DNA from: JBEEOW01 sp041191405
GTDB taxonomy: Bacteria > Bacteroidota > Bacteroidia > Cytophagales > UBA9547
Length of the DNA: 61,318 nt
NCBI GenBank assembly: GCA_041191405.1
Contig: JBEEOW010000025.1
Span: 1-61,318, forward strand
Reading direction: 5' to 3'
Made by a program: the position numbers and the translations under genes. Position 1 is the first letter of the stretch; each line of letters begins with the position of its first letter. Shown here in pieces: positions 8,595 to 18,617 of this stretch. Below the pieces are notes generated by a model, which worked only from the letters and a program-made list of their open reading frames with translations, had not been told where the DNA came from and made no database searches.

Positions 8595-9183
8595 CGCTCT
8601 TTTTTTCTAACGCTAAGCATTAAGATTTAACAACTCAATTTAATACTTTTTTTCTATTGCGGAATTTGGTTTTAATTCGTAAAAAAACTAAGAATTAATT
8701 TTTGAAAAAAAATCGAACATTATCTATCTTTAGTTATATGCAAAAAAATCAATAACATCAACTAAAATCAATATCAAATATTCTGGTGTAACCTACATAT
8801 AGTAGATATAATAATTACCTTTTGTGTAGTTTTTCAAAATTTCAGAAAACAAAAAACGCAAATTTACTTTAAATTCACCTTGCAATAAAATGTAGCCTTT
8901 CTTTCAAGCATACTATACCATTTAAAAAAACATTAAAATAAAGCTATAAATCCAATCAATTACATCAATTTCACCACCCCTAATATCTAAAACATTAAAA
9001 AAAACATTTTCATTATTTGAATTTAAAATCTATATGAGATTTCCAAATATAAGACGCCTTCAAAATAAAAAATTAAATGTCCCTACTTTTAAAAAAATAA
9101 CATTATTTTTAATTTATTTTGATAATAAATTAAAACAATAATACCTTATCCTTTCAAAAACAAACAATTGTCATCGTATATTT
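8595..9183. other. AT-rich gene-free stretch
   Basis: About 590 bp, very AT-rich with many A and T runs. I see no coding frame, RNA gene or strong hairpin. It should contain the promoter of the 2592-codon gene, but no exact TAnnTTTG box stands out close to the start. Confidence 0.5.
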
Positions 9184-12100
9184 ATGAAAAAAAACCTACT
9201 AATCAGGGCTAAATGGCTTCTAATATTTCTAGCTATTTGTACCTTAAATCTTAATGCTCAATGTTTATATCCAGCAGAATTTCAATGGTACATTGATAAT
9301 GATGGTGATAACGAGGGCTCAATTACAAATACTGTTGACACTGACCCCTGCCAATATTGTGTAATCTTAGAATTAGCATACCAATCTGCAGGAAATAAAG
9401 GTCCAAGATGTACCATTAATAGTCAAGATTGCGATGACACTAATCCAAACATCAATGCCAAAACTGTTTTTTATTTAGATGCAGATGGCGATGGATATTA
9501 TACAGAAACCTGGAAAAGAGAAGATCAATGTTTAAGTTGTGGTCAAGCTGCACTTGAACTGTATAAATGCCGGGACAGCAGATGGAAAACAGTAGAAGGT
9601 ACTCCCAAAAATATATCTTACAATTCGATTTCATATGGCAACAACTCCTGGACATGGAAATTGAAAGGTTTAGGAGATTGTAACGATGCAAACCCAATTA
9701 TTAATCCAGAAACAGTTTGGTATCAAGATAAAGATAAAGATGGCTGGTATATAACTACAAAAGTTTCATGCACTAAACCTGGTCCAGATTGGTACCACAT
9801 TGGTGAAGATTTATTTCCAAGTTCTTCTCATAAAGGTTACATAGCCTATAATTTAGGAGATTGCAATGATAATGACGGCGGAATTTATCAAGAACTAACT
9901 ATTTATCCTGATAAAGATGGTGACGGTTACAGAGCTTCTGATATTGGAACAACTAGCTGCACTTCTGTTCCTCCTGCAGGATATACAATATATAATTTTG
10001 AAAAAAAAGAACTTGATTGTGATGACAACAATGGAACAGTATGGAGAAGTGGTACTTTTTACAAAGATGATGACAAAGACTGGTATTTAGTAGGACCTTA
10101 TACTCTATGTTATGGAGCCAATGAACCTGTTGGTTATTTAGCTTCAGGCACCAATTCTAGAGGTGTGGATTGTAACGATAACGACTATATTTTAAGAGGC
10201 TCTATACCTGCATTGGTAGATGCAGATAATGACGGTTACGCATTAAGCCTTACTCCTGTAAATGTTTGTGCTGGAAACAATGGAAATGTGTATGTGCCGG
10301 CAGGATATATTTTAATAGCAGACAATAAAGGGTTAGATTGTAACGACAATGATGCAAACTTACAAATCAGTACTTTTTATTATAAAGATGCCGATGGTGA
10401 TGGCTACCCTGCAGTGGGTTATGATTCAGTAAGTGCATGTTCTCCTCCAACAGGATATTCTACAATATATAAATTCAAATTATATGGAAGTGTAGATTAT
10501 GACTGTGATGATGCTAATGCAAATGTTTACCTTGGTCGAACTGTTTATTTAGATGCTGATGGTGACGGAATTCCAGCAAACACAACACCGCTTAAAATTT
10601 GTAATGGCGGTAGTTTACCATCAGGATATTCAGATAATTTTACACCAGCAGTCATACGCAATAAAGTTACTGATATTGATGATAATGACCCTGCCGTTTA
10701 TTATACCATCAACATTTTCCAAGATACTGATGGAGATAAATATCCAAAAGACATTAACCAACCTGTTACTTTAAAAGTTGGAGCTGGAGGATGGAATATT
10801 CCATCTGGATATATTTATCAAAGTGGTGGTATGTGGAATATTAGCGACTGTGATGATAACAATGCCAGTATAAAGGGAGGTTCTTTTTATTACATTGATG
10901 CTGACCACGACGGAATTGGCTCAAATGTTAGTGCAAACATATGTCCTGCTGTCGGCTCTGCTCCATATGGTTATTCAAATAAAACAGGTGATTGTGATGA
11001 TAACAATGCTGCTATAGGTAGCTCCGTTATCTGGTATTTTGATGCTGACAATGACGGCTCGCCTTCTTCAAATGTAATAACGAATGGAGGTTGCACAAGA
11101 CCCAATGGTGCTAAATTATTAAGTGAGCTTAGCAATCCAAATTCCATTGATTGCGACGATAATAATGCTAATATTTTCCCTACTAATGTTTGGTACCAAG
11201 ATTTAGATAATGATGGCTATAGTAGTGGAATTACCCAAGTTTTTGGCTATGGTTGTGCATATACTGGTTACAAAAGAGCATTTGAATTAATAAGTACTTC
11301 AGGGGATTGCAATGATAATAATACTTCATTTAACCCTGGTGCTGCCACTGCAATTTGGTACCAGGATAACGATGGAGATGGATTTGGTAATCCTGCTGTG
11401 TCTGCCACACAATGTCCTGCACCAGCTGGATATGTAGCTAATAATACCGATTGTGATGACTCAAATAATAAAATTAACCCTAAATCAATTTGGTTTAAAG
11501 ACAGTGACAACGATAATCTGACAGATGGAACGACCATCAATCAATGTGCTCGACCTGCTAATTATAAATTGTCTTCCGAATTAGTACAAGGAGCTTCTGC
11601 CGATTGCGATGATAACAATTCATCTACAACAAGTGCTTGTGTGACAGGAAATTTTACTAGTACTATTTGGGTAAGAGATAATGATGGTGACGGTTATTCT
11701 CCTTATAGTCCTGTGTTTTACGATCCTAACAACAGAGTTTCAGGTGTACAATGTGCTCCAGGTTGTAATTGGGTTTGTGCTCAAAATTGTACAGGTACAA
11801 GTAAAGTTGCAAAAGGTTATGCTGATTGTGATGATAATAATCCAAATATCAACACTTCCATTAATTATTATGTGGATGCAGATGGAGACGGTTTTGCTTC
11901 AGGTACAGTAGCTCTTTGTGCTGTAACTGCACCTAATAGTACCTATAAAACTGCTTCACAAATTCAAAATGGTATTGATTGTAACGATAACGATGCCAAT
12001 ATTAAATCAGGAGCGATATCTGGTAATGTATACTATAGAGATGTTGATGGAGATGGCTTTGGAGATGCTAAAATAACCCTTAAAGATTGTTCTGCTCCTA

Positions 12101-15100
12101 GTGGATATGTTGGCAATGGTAATGACTGCAATGATGCATTAGCATCTGTTAATCCGAATACCATTTGGTACAGAGATATGGATAATGATGGTTATACCGA
12201 CAGTGTAACATTTACTGGCTGCATTGCTCCAACTGGGTTTAAGCTTGTGTCATCCCTTGTGTCTTCTACCAAAGATTGTGATGATTCTAATAAGGATATT
12301 TCTCCAAAGACCATTTGGTATAAAGATGTAGATAATGATTCATATAGTAATGGTATTAAATTTATTGGTTGCTCACGTCCAATAAATTATAAACTTGCAA
12401 GTGAATTATCTGATACAACTTCAGACTGTGACGATGCGTTATTTAATGTAAATGCACCTTATTTATGGTACAAAGATGCAGACAACGACGGGTATAGTGA
12501 CGGCATTTCTCAAACAGCTTGTTCTAAACCTTCTAATTATAAATCTGCTGCTACTCTTACAAGTATAAGTGGTGATTGTGACGACTCAAATGCTTCAATT
12601 CACCCAGGATCAAATGTAGGTTTAACGGTTTGGTATGAAGATTTAGATGGAGATGGTTTTGGTAACCCGAACAAAAGTCAATCTTTTTGCAAAGCAATTA
12701 ATGGTTATGTAACTAACAATTTAGATTGTAATGATAAAAACAAAGACATTAACCCAAACAGTAAATGGTATAAAGATGCTGACAATGACGGCTATTCTGA
12801 TGGAAGCATTTTTGTAACACAATGTAATAAACCTGAAGGATATAAATTACTGAGTGAATTAATAACTAATTATGATACCCTTATCACTTTAACAACTACA
12901 AATTTTGGTTCAGCACTTAATTTTCAGCAGCTTCACAATAGTGCAGTGTCCATATCAGATAGATGGAATTCACTTGACTTACAGGATGAATTTACCATTG
13001 AAGCTTGGATAAATCCTGAAGACAATGCAAATAATACAATTATTGATAAAGGAAATTATAGGTATTTATTTTCTCATAATCCGAATGGAAATGCTGGTTT
13101 AGGTTTTTACAGGGATGGTACCTCATGGATTATCAACCCAATGAATATTCCAATAAATGTGTGGTCACATATTGCAATGACTTACAGTGTTAGTAAAAAT
13201 GAAATAAAATTCTTTTTGAATGGAAAGCAAGTGGGGGCTACCTTGCAAGGTGCAGTTACAATAGCAAATGATAATAAGCCAACTTACCTAGGAGTTCAAA
13301 ACCCAACTTCTTGTAATTGTAACTTTTTTAATGGATCGATGGACGATGTTAGACTTTGGAATAAAGTAAGAACCGAAGAAGAAATTGCTTTGAATTATTA
13401 CAAAGAAATAAATACAGTTACGGATGGATTAGTGGCAAATTATCATTTCAATGAGGGTATACCTGGAGGTGATAATACTAATATTATTTATATAAAAGAT
13501 GATAGTGGATTAAACAATGAAGGAGGACTGAATGGTTTTTACCGCACTGGAAATGTTTCGAACTTTATTAATTCACTTAATTATAACCACTTTGACACTT
13601 TATATGTTCCGTCAAAAGATACCTTAAGTGTTTCAGTTGACCCAACACTTGGGCAGGCATTGGATTTTGGACCAGGCAACTATGTAAACATCCCTGATAA
13701 CAATAATACACTAGATTTACAAAATGAATTTACCATTGAAGCTTGGATAAACCCTTCTGACGCTGCCAATAATACCATTATTGATAAAGGTGATTATAAG
13801 TATTTGCTTTCTCATAATCCAAATAACACTACAGGATTAGGCTTTTATAGAGGAACATGGTTGTATAATCCTATGACTATTCCAACCAATTCTTGGACTC
13901 ATGTTGCTATGACCTATAGTGTCAGCAATAATCAGATAAAATTTTATCAGAATGGTGTACAAGTGGGCCCTAGTTATTCAGGTGCAGTAACTACTGCCAA
14001 TGATAATGGACCAATTAATATTGGTCGTCAAAATCCAACCAATTGTGCGTGTAATACATTTAATGGTAAAATGGATGATGTGAGACTTTGGAATAAGGTA
14101 AGGACAGCTGAAGAAATTTTGGCAAACTATACCAAAGAAATTACTACAGTAATGTCCGGTCTGGTTGGGAATTATCATTTTAATCAAGGTATTGCTGGAG
14201 GAAATAATTCAACTATTACTTCAGTTATTGATGAAAGTGGAAATGGTAATAATGGAACTCTTTCAGGATTTATCAAAAATGGAGCTAGTTCGAATTTTGT
14301 AGCACCAGGAGCGATCAATAAAAATTACCAAACTTTTGGAGGCGATTGTAATGATGCTGACCCAAATCAATTCAGAGGGCAATTATGGTACAAAGATGCT
14401 GACAATGACGGATATAGTGAAGGAACCAACTATATTGGCTGTAACGATTCTCTAGGATTTAAACCCGCTTATGCTTTAAAAGCCTTAACCGGCGACTGTA
14501 ACGACAACAATGCCAACGAATACCCTAACATCAAATGGTTTAAAGATGCTGATGGTGACGGTTATACAGATGGTAGTTCATTGGTTCAATGTACGAAACC
14601 TGTAGGTTATATACAGGCTGCAAATGTTAGCTTAGACTCGTCGTTAACAGAAGTTCCAACTACCCGAGGCTTAGCTTTAAATTTCAGTACCATCCCGGGG
14701 AATTTTGTAAACGTTCCTGACAATAATAATACACTTGATTTGAAAGATGAATTTACTATTGAAACTTGGATAAACCCTTCTGATCAGTCTAACAACACCA
14801 TAATTGACAAGGGAGATTATAAATATCTGTTCACGCATAACCCAGGAGATGTACCCAGACTTGGGTTTTACAGAGGTAGCTGGGTTTATAATAGCATGAA
14901 TATTCCATCTAATACCTGGACACACATTGCACTCACCTATAGTGTTAGCAAAAACGAAATCAAATTCTTTCAAAATGGGGTTCAGGTAGGTCCTACCCAA
15001 ACAGGTGCTGTTACCACAGAAAATGACAATGGCCCGGTTAATATTGGTCGCCAAAGCCCGACATCTTGTGCTTGTAATACATTCAATGGGTCAATGGATG

Positions 15101-16962
15101 AAATGAGACTCTGGAATAAAGTAAGAACTCCAGAAGAGATATTGGCTAACTATAACAAAGAGATATTGAATGTAACTTCTGGCTTAATGGCTAATTATCA
15201 TTTCAATCAAGGTGTTGCTTCAGGAAATAATACCGAGATTGTCAATATTGAAGATGCCAGTGGAAATAATAATCTTGGTGCACTAACCGGGTTTACTAAA
15301 ACAGGTACAAGTTCTAATTTCGTTAATCCTGGAGGGGTTAAAACCTACGAAATTCAATTAACCAATAAAGACTGTGATGACAGCAATGCGGCTTTACATC
15401 CAAACCAAATATGGTACAGAGATTATGATGCAGATACTTTAGGTAACCCATTAGTTGATTCTATCTCCTGTGAAAAGCCTGTAGGGTATGTATTAAATAA
15501 TTTTGATATCAATGATTCAACTAGCAACAATGGATTTCCAAAACTAGTGATTGAAGGAAATGGACTCAAGATTTCAAATAGAGACACTGTTTCTTCAAGT
15601 TTTGATAACACCTTCTTTGCAAACATTTGTGAAAAAAGTAGCCCTGTAAATAAACATTTCAAAATTAAAAACATTGGTACAGATACCCTGAACATTAAAA
15701 CATTAAAATTAATAGGAGACAATGCTTCTGATTTTGAGTTGACAGATACCATCTTCAAATTCTTAAAACCACAAGATTCAGTTGAAGTAAATGTTCGATT
15801 TGTGCCAAATACAGAAGGAAATAAAAATGCCCTGTTCTATCTTTCAAGTAACGATGCTTCTTCTCCTATTTTCTTTTTCAAATTAGAAGGAAAAGTAAGA
15901 GGTATAGATTCTACATTTATAAATGATACCATTTGTGCAGGAAATACCTACTCATTTAATAGTCAAATCTATAACACAAGTGGTAAATATTATGCACAAA
16001 AAACCAATTTGGCTGGTTGCGACAGTACTGTGGTATTAAATCTTTATGTCATTGGCACTGATGTAAAATCAAGTATTACCGGTGAAATAACTAATAATAA
16101 TACTCTTGTGACCACAGGTTCTGTAGTGCTATATCAGGTATTGAATTCACAAGTTAGCCCTATCGATACTTTTATAGTGACGAATGGAAATTATAATTTC
16201 TCAAATCTGGAAACAGGAACTTACAAATTAAAATACAATTGTGGAACTTCTTGTGGAATAGTTCCTACCTATTTTGAATCAACTTTCCAATATCAATTGT
16301 CGAAAGAGATTAAAGTAATGGGTTGTCCTGACTTCTTAATTGAAAATATAGACATTAAAGCCATCGCATTAAAATCATTAAGTACAGGAAATGGCAGTAT
16401 TAATGGAAATATTAAAAACGGCAAAACGGTGCCTGTTATAGCCAAACTGAGTAGCTCTGTAGCTTCTATTAATGTTTACTTAATTGATTCTAATAATGAT
16501 GTAGTAGGATATACTACTACCGATGCGAATGGAAACTTTACTTTTGATAACATTCCGAATGGGGATTATAAAATTGTTGGAGACTTAGAAGGTTATCAAA
16601 GTGATACTAGTCAAATATTTACTATCGGTACATTAAATGCAAATATAGTAGCTGCATTTTGCATTGATGATAATACCAAAACCATAGGATTATGCCAAAA
16701 TGTTACTGATATCAAACCTCAGGCATCCGAAAATTTATTGTTGACCGTGTATCCAAATCCAAGCAACGGTAAATTCACAATCAACTCAAGTTTGAATAAT
16801 GTAAGCTTAAAAGTTTATAATAGTTTAGGTGTGGAGATATGTTCAGCAAAATCATCAAACCCAAGTACTATTATTGACCTAAGTAATCAGCCATCAGGTT
16901 TTTATATATTACAAGTAATTTCAGATAATGGATTAATAGAAAGAGTCTTAATCAAAAATTAA
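9184..16962 (+). CDS. Giant T9SS-secreted protein with MopE-type repeats and three LamG domains
   Basis: 2592 residues. Signal peptide at 1-25 (ending LNAQ). About 24 units of the form D-C-D/N-D-x-N/D...WYxDxDxDGY follow, mostly at residues 80-1215, with two units between the second and third LamG domains and one after the third. These match the MopE/thrombospondin-3-like putative metal-binding motif, and the Asp/Asn spacing suggests calcium binding. Three LamG/concanavalin-like domains (about 1239-1463, 1488-1709, 1828-2051) share the core FTIEAWINP...TIIDKG...DDVRLWNKVRT. Next come a HYDIN/choice-of-anchor-like domain (about 2150-2240), a Cys-containing Ig-like module (about 2249-2292), two carboxypeptidase-regulatory-like folds (about 2300-2375 and 2403-2492) and a type A T9SS sorting tail (about 2519-2592, YPNPSNGKF...GFYILQV). 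Likely a stiff calcium-stabilised surface protein or adhesin; no catalytic domain seen. Confidence 0.9.
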   Translation: MKKNLLIRAKWLLIFLAICTLNLNAQCLYPAEFQWYIDNDGDNEGSITNTVDTDPCQYCVILELAYQSAGNKGPRCTINSQDCDDTNPNINAKTVFYLDADGDGYYTETWKREDQCLSCGQAALELYKCRDSRWKTVEGTPKNISYNSISYGNNSWTWKLKGLGDCNDANPIINPETVWYQDKDKDGWYITTKVSCTKPGPDWYHIGEDLFPSSSHKGYIAYNLGDCNDNDGGIYQELTIYPDKDGDGYRASDIGTTSCTSVPPAGYTIYNFEKKELDCDDNNGTVWRSGTFYKDDDKDWYLVGPYTLCYGANEPVGYLASGTNSRGVDCNDNDYILRGSIPALVDADNDGYALSLTPVNVCAGNNGNVYVPAGYILIADNKGLDCNDNDANLQISTFYYKDADGDGYPAVGYDSVSACSPPTGYSTIYKFKLYGSVDYDCDDANANVYLGRTVYLDADGDGIPANTTPLKICNGGSLPSGYSDNFTPAVIRNKVTDIDDNDPAVYYTINIFQDTDGDKYPKDINQPVTLKVGAGGWNIPSGYIYQSGGMWNISDCDDNNASIKGGSFYYIDADHDGIGSNVSANICPAVGSAPYGYSNKTGDCDDNNAAIGSSVIWYFDADNDGSPSSNVITNGGCTRPNGAKLLSELSNPNSIDCDDNNANIFPTNVWYQDLDNDGYSSGITQVFGYGCAYTGYKRAFELISTSGDCNDNNTSFNPGAATAIWYQDNDGDGFGNPAVSATQCPAPAGYVANNTDCDDSNNKINPKSIWFKDSDNDNLTDGTTINQCARPANYKLSSELVQGASADCDDNNSSTTSACVTGNFTSTIWVRDNDGDGYSPYSPVFYDPNNRVSGVQCAPGCNWVCAQNCTGTSKVAKGYADCDDNNPNINTSINYYVDADGDGFASGTVALCAVTAPNSTYKTASQIQNGIDCNDNDANIKSGAISGNVYYRDVDGDGFGDAKITLKDCSAPSGYVGNGNDCNDALASVNPNTIWYRDMDNDGYTDSVTFTGCIAPTGFKLVSSLVSSTKDCDDSNKDISPKTIWYKDVDNDSYSNGIKFIGCSRPINYKLASELSDTTSDCDDALFNVNAPYLWYKDADNDGYSDGISQTACSKPSNYKSAATLTSISGDCDDSNASIHPGSNVGLTVWYEDLDGDGFGNPNKSQSFCKAINGYVTNNLDCNDKNKDINPNSKWYKDADNDGYSDGSIFVTQCNKPEGYKLLSELITNYDTLITLTTTNFGSALNFQQLHNSAVSISDRWNSLDLQDEFTIEAWINPEDNANNTIIDKGNYRYLFSHNPNGNAGLGFYRDGTSWIINPMNIPINVWSHIAMTYSVSKNEIKFFLNGKQVGATLQGAVTIANDNKPTYLGVQNPTSCNCNFFNGSMDDVRLWNKVRTEEEIALNYYKEINTVTDGLVANYHFNEGIPGGDNTNIIYIKDDSGLNNEGGLNGFYRTGNVSNFINSLNYNHFDTLYVPSKDTLSVSVDPTLGQALDFGPGNYVNIPDNNNTLDLQNEFTIEAWINPSDAANNTIIDKGDYKYLLSHNPNNTTGLGFYRGTWLYNPMTIPTNSWTHVAMTYSVSNNQIKFYQNGVQVGPSYSGAVTTANDNGPINIGRQNPTNCACNTFNGKMDDVRLWNKVRTAEEILANYTKEITTVMSGLVGNYHFNQGIAGGNNSTITSVIDESGNGNNGTLSGFIKNGASSNFVAPGAINKNYQTFGGDCNDADPNQFRGQLWYKDADNDGYSEGTNYIGCNDSLGFKPAYALKALTGDCNDNNANEYPNIKWFKDADGDGYTDGSSLVQCTKPVGYIQAANVSLDSSLTEVPTTRGLALNFSTIPGNFVNVPDNNNTLDLKDEFTIETWINPSDQSNNTIIDKGDYKYLFTHNPGDVPRLGFYRGSWVYNSMNIPSNTWTHIALTYSVSKNEIKFFQNGVQVGPTQTGAVTTENDNGPVNIGRQSPTSCACNTFNGSMDEMRLWNKVRTPEEILANYNKEILNVTSGLMANYHFNQGVASGNNTEIVNIEDASGNNNLGALTGFTKTGTSSNFVNPGGVKTYEIQLTNKDCDDSNAALHPNQIWYRDYDADTLGNPLVDSISCEKPVGYVLNNFDINDSTSNNGFPKLVIEGNGLKISNRDTVSSSFDNTFFANICEKSSPVNKHFKIKNIGTDTLNIKTLKLIGDNASDFELTDTIFKFLKPQDSVEVNVRFVPNTEGNKNALFYLSSNDASSPIFFFKLEGKVRGIDSTFINDTICAGNTYSFNSQIYNTSGKYYAQKTNLAGCDSTVVLNLYVIGTDVKSSITGEITNNNTLVTTGSVVLYQVLNSQVSPIDTFIVTNGNYNFSNLETGTYKLKYNCGTSCGIVPTYFESTFQYQLSKEIKVMGCPDFLIENIDIKAIALKSLSTGNGSINGNIKNGKTVPVIAKLSSSVASINVYLIDSNNDVVGYTTTDANGNFTFDNIPNGDYKIVGDLEGYQSDTSQIFTIGTLNANIVAAFCIDDNTKTIGLCQNVTDIKPQASENLLLTVYPNPSNGKFTINSSLNNVSLKVYNSLGVEICSAKSSNPSTIIDLSNQPSGFYILQVISDNGLIERVLIKN

Positions 16963-16982
16963 GAGAATATTAAAACATTAAT

Positions 16983-17015
16983 AAAAAAAGCTACTCTTAT
17001 GGAGTAGCTTTTTTT
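16983..17015 (+). terminator. Terminator after the 2592-codon gene
   Basis: GCTACTC/GAGTAGC stem flanked by A-run and T-run, 20 nt after the stop. Intrinsic terminator, possibly bidirectional. Confidence 0.85.
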
Positions 17016-17118
17016 ATTATCTAAAATTCAAACAATTAACTCTTTAAAAAAAATGTAATGTTAGTAAAATTCAACTTTTAGACAATCATAAAATTAATAT
17101 ATTTAAACAAAAACAAAC

Positions 17119-17694
17119 CTACGCCATCAACTTACACTTCACTCCTTCAAATTGTTCCAGTTCTTTGATTAATTCTATTGTAGGATCGATTCTTAATCGG
17201 CGAGAAAACAATTCTACCAACATGCCATTATGCCTTAAATTTACTGCAAAATCAAATTTTCCGGTATTTTGAGAGGTTAAATTTTCGATATGGTCTATCA
17301 ATTTATAATCAAGCATTTCTAAATCTATCTCAAGTTTTAAACCTTTAGTTTTCTCTTCTTTAATATCTGAAATTTGCTTAATTGAATATGGTTTAAAAGT
17401 AAAATCTGTTTCTGATTTCCATTTCTTTTCAACTTTTCCATTTACATATATAAAACTACCATGAGAAAGAAATGAAGCGAAATTATGGTAATCTTTACCA
17501 AAGAAGGCTATTTCTAAAGTACCAGAATAATCTTCCAAAGTTACAATCGCAAAATCATCCCCTTTTCGAGATTTCCTAATATTCACTAATGTAACAATAC
17601 CTCCAATGCTAATATCTTTTCCTTGATAATCAGTCAAAACCTTATCTAAACTGCAAGTAGTAAAGTTGTCTAATTCAAATTTGTATTGGTCTAA
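17119..17694 (-). pseudogene. dnaE: 3' fragment of DNA polymerase III alpha subunit
   Basis: The frame reads as the C-terminal ~190 residues of DnaE: the OB-fold segment (ISIGGIVTLVNIRKSRKGD, then FAIVTLEDYSG) and the final domain ending at a normal-looking stop. The only candidate start near the open frame is a TTG at 17637, but DnaE-like sequence continues upstream of it (LDQYKFELDNFTTCSLDKV) to an in-frame TGA at 17695-17697, where similarity ends. Intact bacterial DnaE is over 1100 residues, so this is a broken-off 3' end. The break coincides with the hairpin repeats starting at 17736. A full dnaE is presumably elsewhere. Whether the OB-fold piece is ever translated is unknown. Confidence 0.75.
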
Positions 17695-17735
17695 TCAGCT
17701 ATTCGAGTTCTTCTCTAACCATTTCCACAACTGCA

Positions 17736-17794
17736 AGCTACAGTAGCTATTCGTGATTTGTAATCACGAATCATTATCGGTGGATTTGCAATCC
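17736..17794. repeat. Cluster of three short hairpins
   Basis: AGCTAC-A-GTAGCT (17736-17748), ATTCGTGATT-tgt-AATCACGAAT (17749-17771) and GGATT-tgc-AATCC (17782-17794). The second and third share a GATTTGYAATC core. It resembles REP-type intergenic repeats. It lies at the broken edge of the dnaE fragment. The rest of the gap to 17995 shows no gene. Confidence 0.6.
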
Positions 17795-17995
17795 GCATAA
17801 ACAGTTGTTAATAAAACCATTTGCTACTATTAAGGATTAAAAATTTGGATATGCCATCGTGATTGCAAATAAGGACGAATACTTTGTGTTGACTTTTGTT
17901 ATAAAAATATAGCTATGTTGTCGAAGAACGGAGTTTTATTCAAATCTAAAGGTATGTAATTTTTGTTTTAATTAATAAATCCGATATTTTGCAAT

Positions 17996-18532
17996 ATGAA
18001 ATTCAAATACATCATACTTCTTTTGGTAGTTTTATTAGCCTCATGTGCTAGACGAAAAACTCAACCAACTTTTTCAAAAATCTATACTGATATTGAATGG
18101 AAATTCCCAATGAATACAAAGTTATCCACAATTGATTCAAATGTTGTTTCTAAAACTATTGTTAATCAAAAAGATACAATAATTTATTCTTCAAAAAATA
18201 TAAAATCAAAATTAGCTAAACCATTCACCTTTGCATCAAAACTCAACATTACAAAACAAATACTATCTATCTCTAAAACCGAAAAATCAAATAAAACACA
18301 ATCACAAACATCAAACATTATACTTTTGATACTTGGTGTTTTAACATTATCACTGATGATTTTTTATTTATTAACTACAAAATTAACTTTAATTAATGCA
18401 TTACTTATTGCAATTTCGATTTTGGCAATTGGTGTTACCTTAATTTTAGGTTCAAATGGTGGCAGCGATTTTACTTTAATTTTAAATGCAATAGCTCAAA
18501 TATTGAATATATTCAGGTTTATAAGGGTTTAA
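17996..18532 (+). CDS. Lipoprotein with C-terminal membrane helices
   Basis: 178 residues. Signal peptide with lipobox LASC (Cys17) predicts lipidation. The middle (20-100) is Lys/Ser/Thr-rich without a recognised fold. The C-terminal third has two or three hydrophobic segments (about 105-126, 130-150, 160-175). A lipid anchor plus membrane helices is unusual and suggests retention in the inner membrane. No known family; no operon partner. GH3 starts 85 nt later with its own promoter box. Confidence 0.65.
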   Translation: MKFKYIILLLVVLLASCARRKTQPTFSKIYTDIEWKFPMNTKLSTIDSNVVSKTIVNQKDTIIYSSKNIKSKLAKPFTFASKLNITKQILSISKTEKSNKTQSQTSNIILLILGVLTLSLMIFYLLTTKLTLINALLIAISILAIGVTLILGSNGGSDFTLILNAIAQILNIFRFIRV

Positions 18533-18583
18533 AAACAAATATCAATCATACATTTGATAGCTTTTATTTATTAATCCTATTGT

Positions 18584-18591
18584 TATATTTG
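18584..18591 (+). promoter_or_regulatory. Promoter -7 box for the GH3 gene
   Basis: TATATTTG matches TAnnTTTG, 26 nt before the ATG at 18618. A TTTG at 18553-18556 is upstream, but the spacer (27 nt) is longer than usual. Confidence 0.45.
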
Positions 18592-18617
18592 CATAAGAAG
18601 AGATTTTAACTGTAGAG

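Noticed and set aside
17119..17637. Stand-alone OB-fold protein starting at a TTG
   Set aside because: DnaE-like sequence continues upstream of the TTG to an in-frame stop, so a broken dnaE 3' end explains it better.
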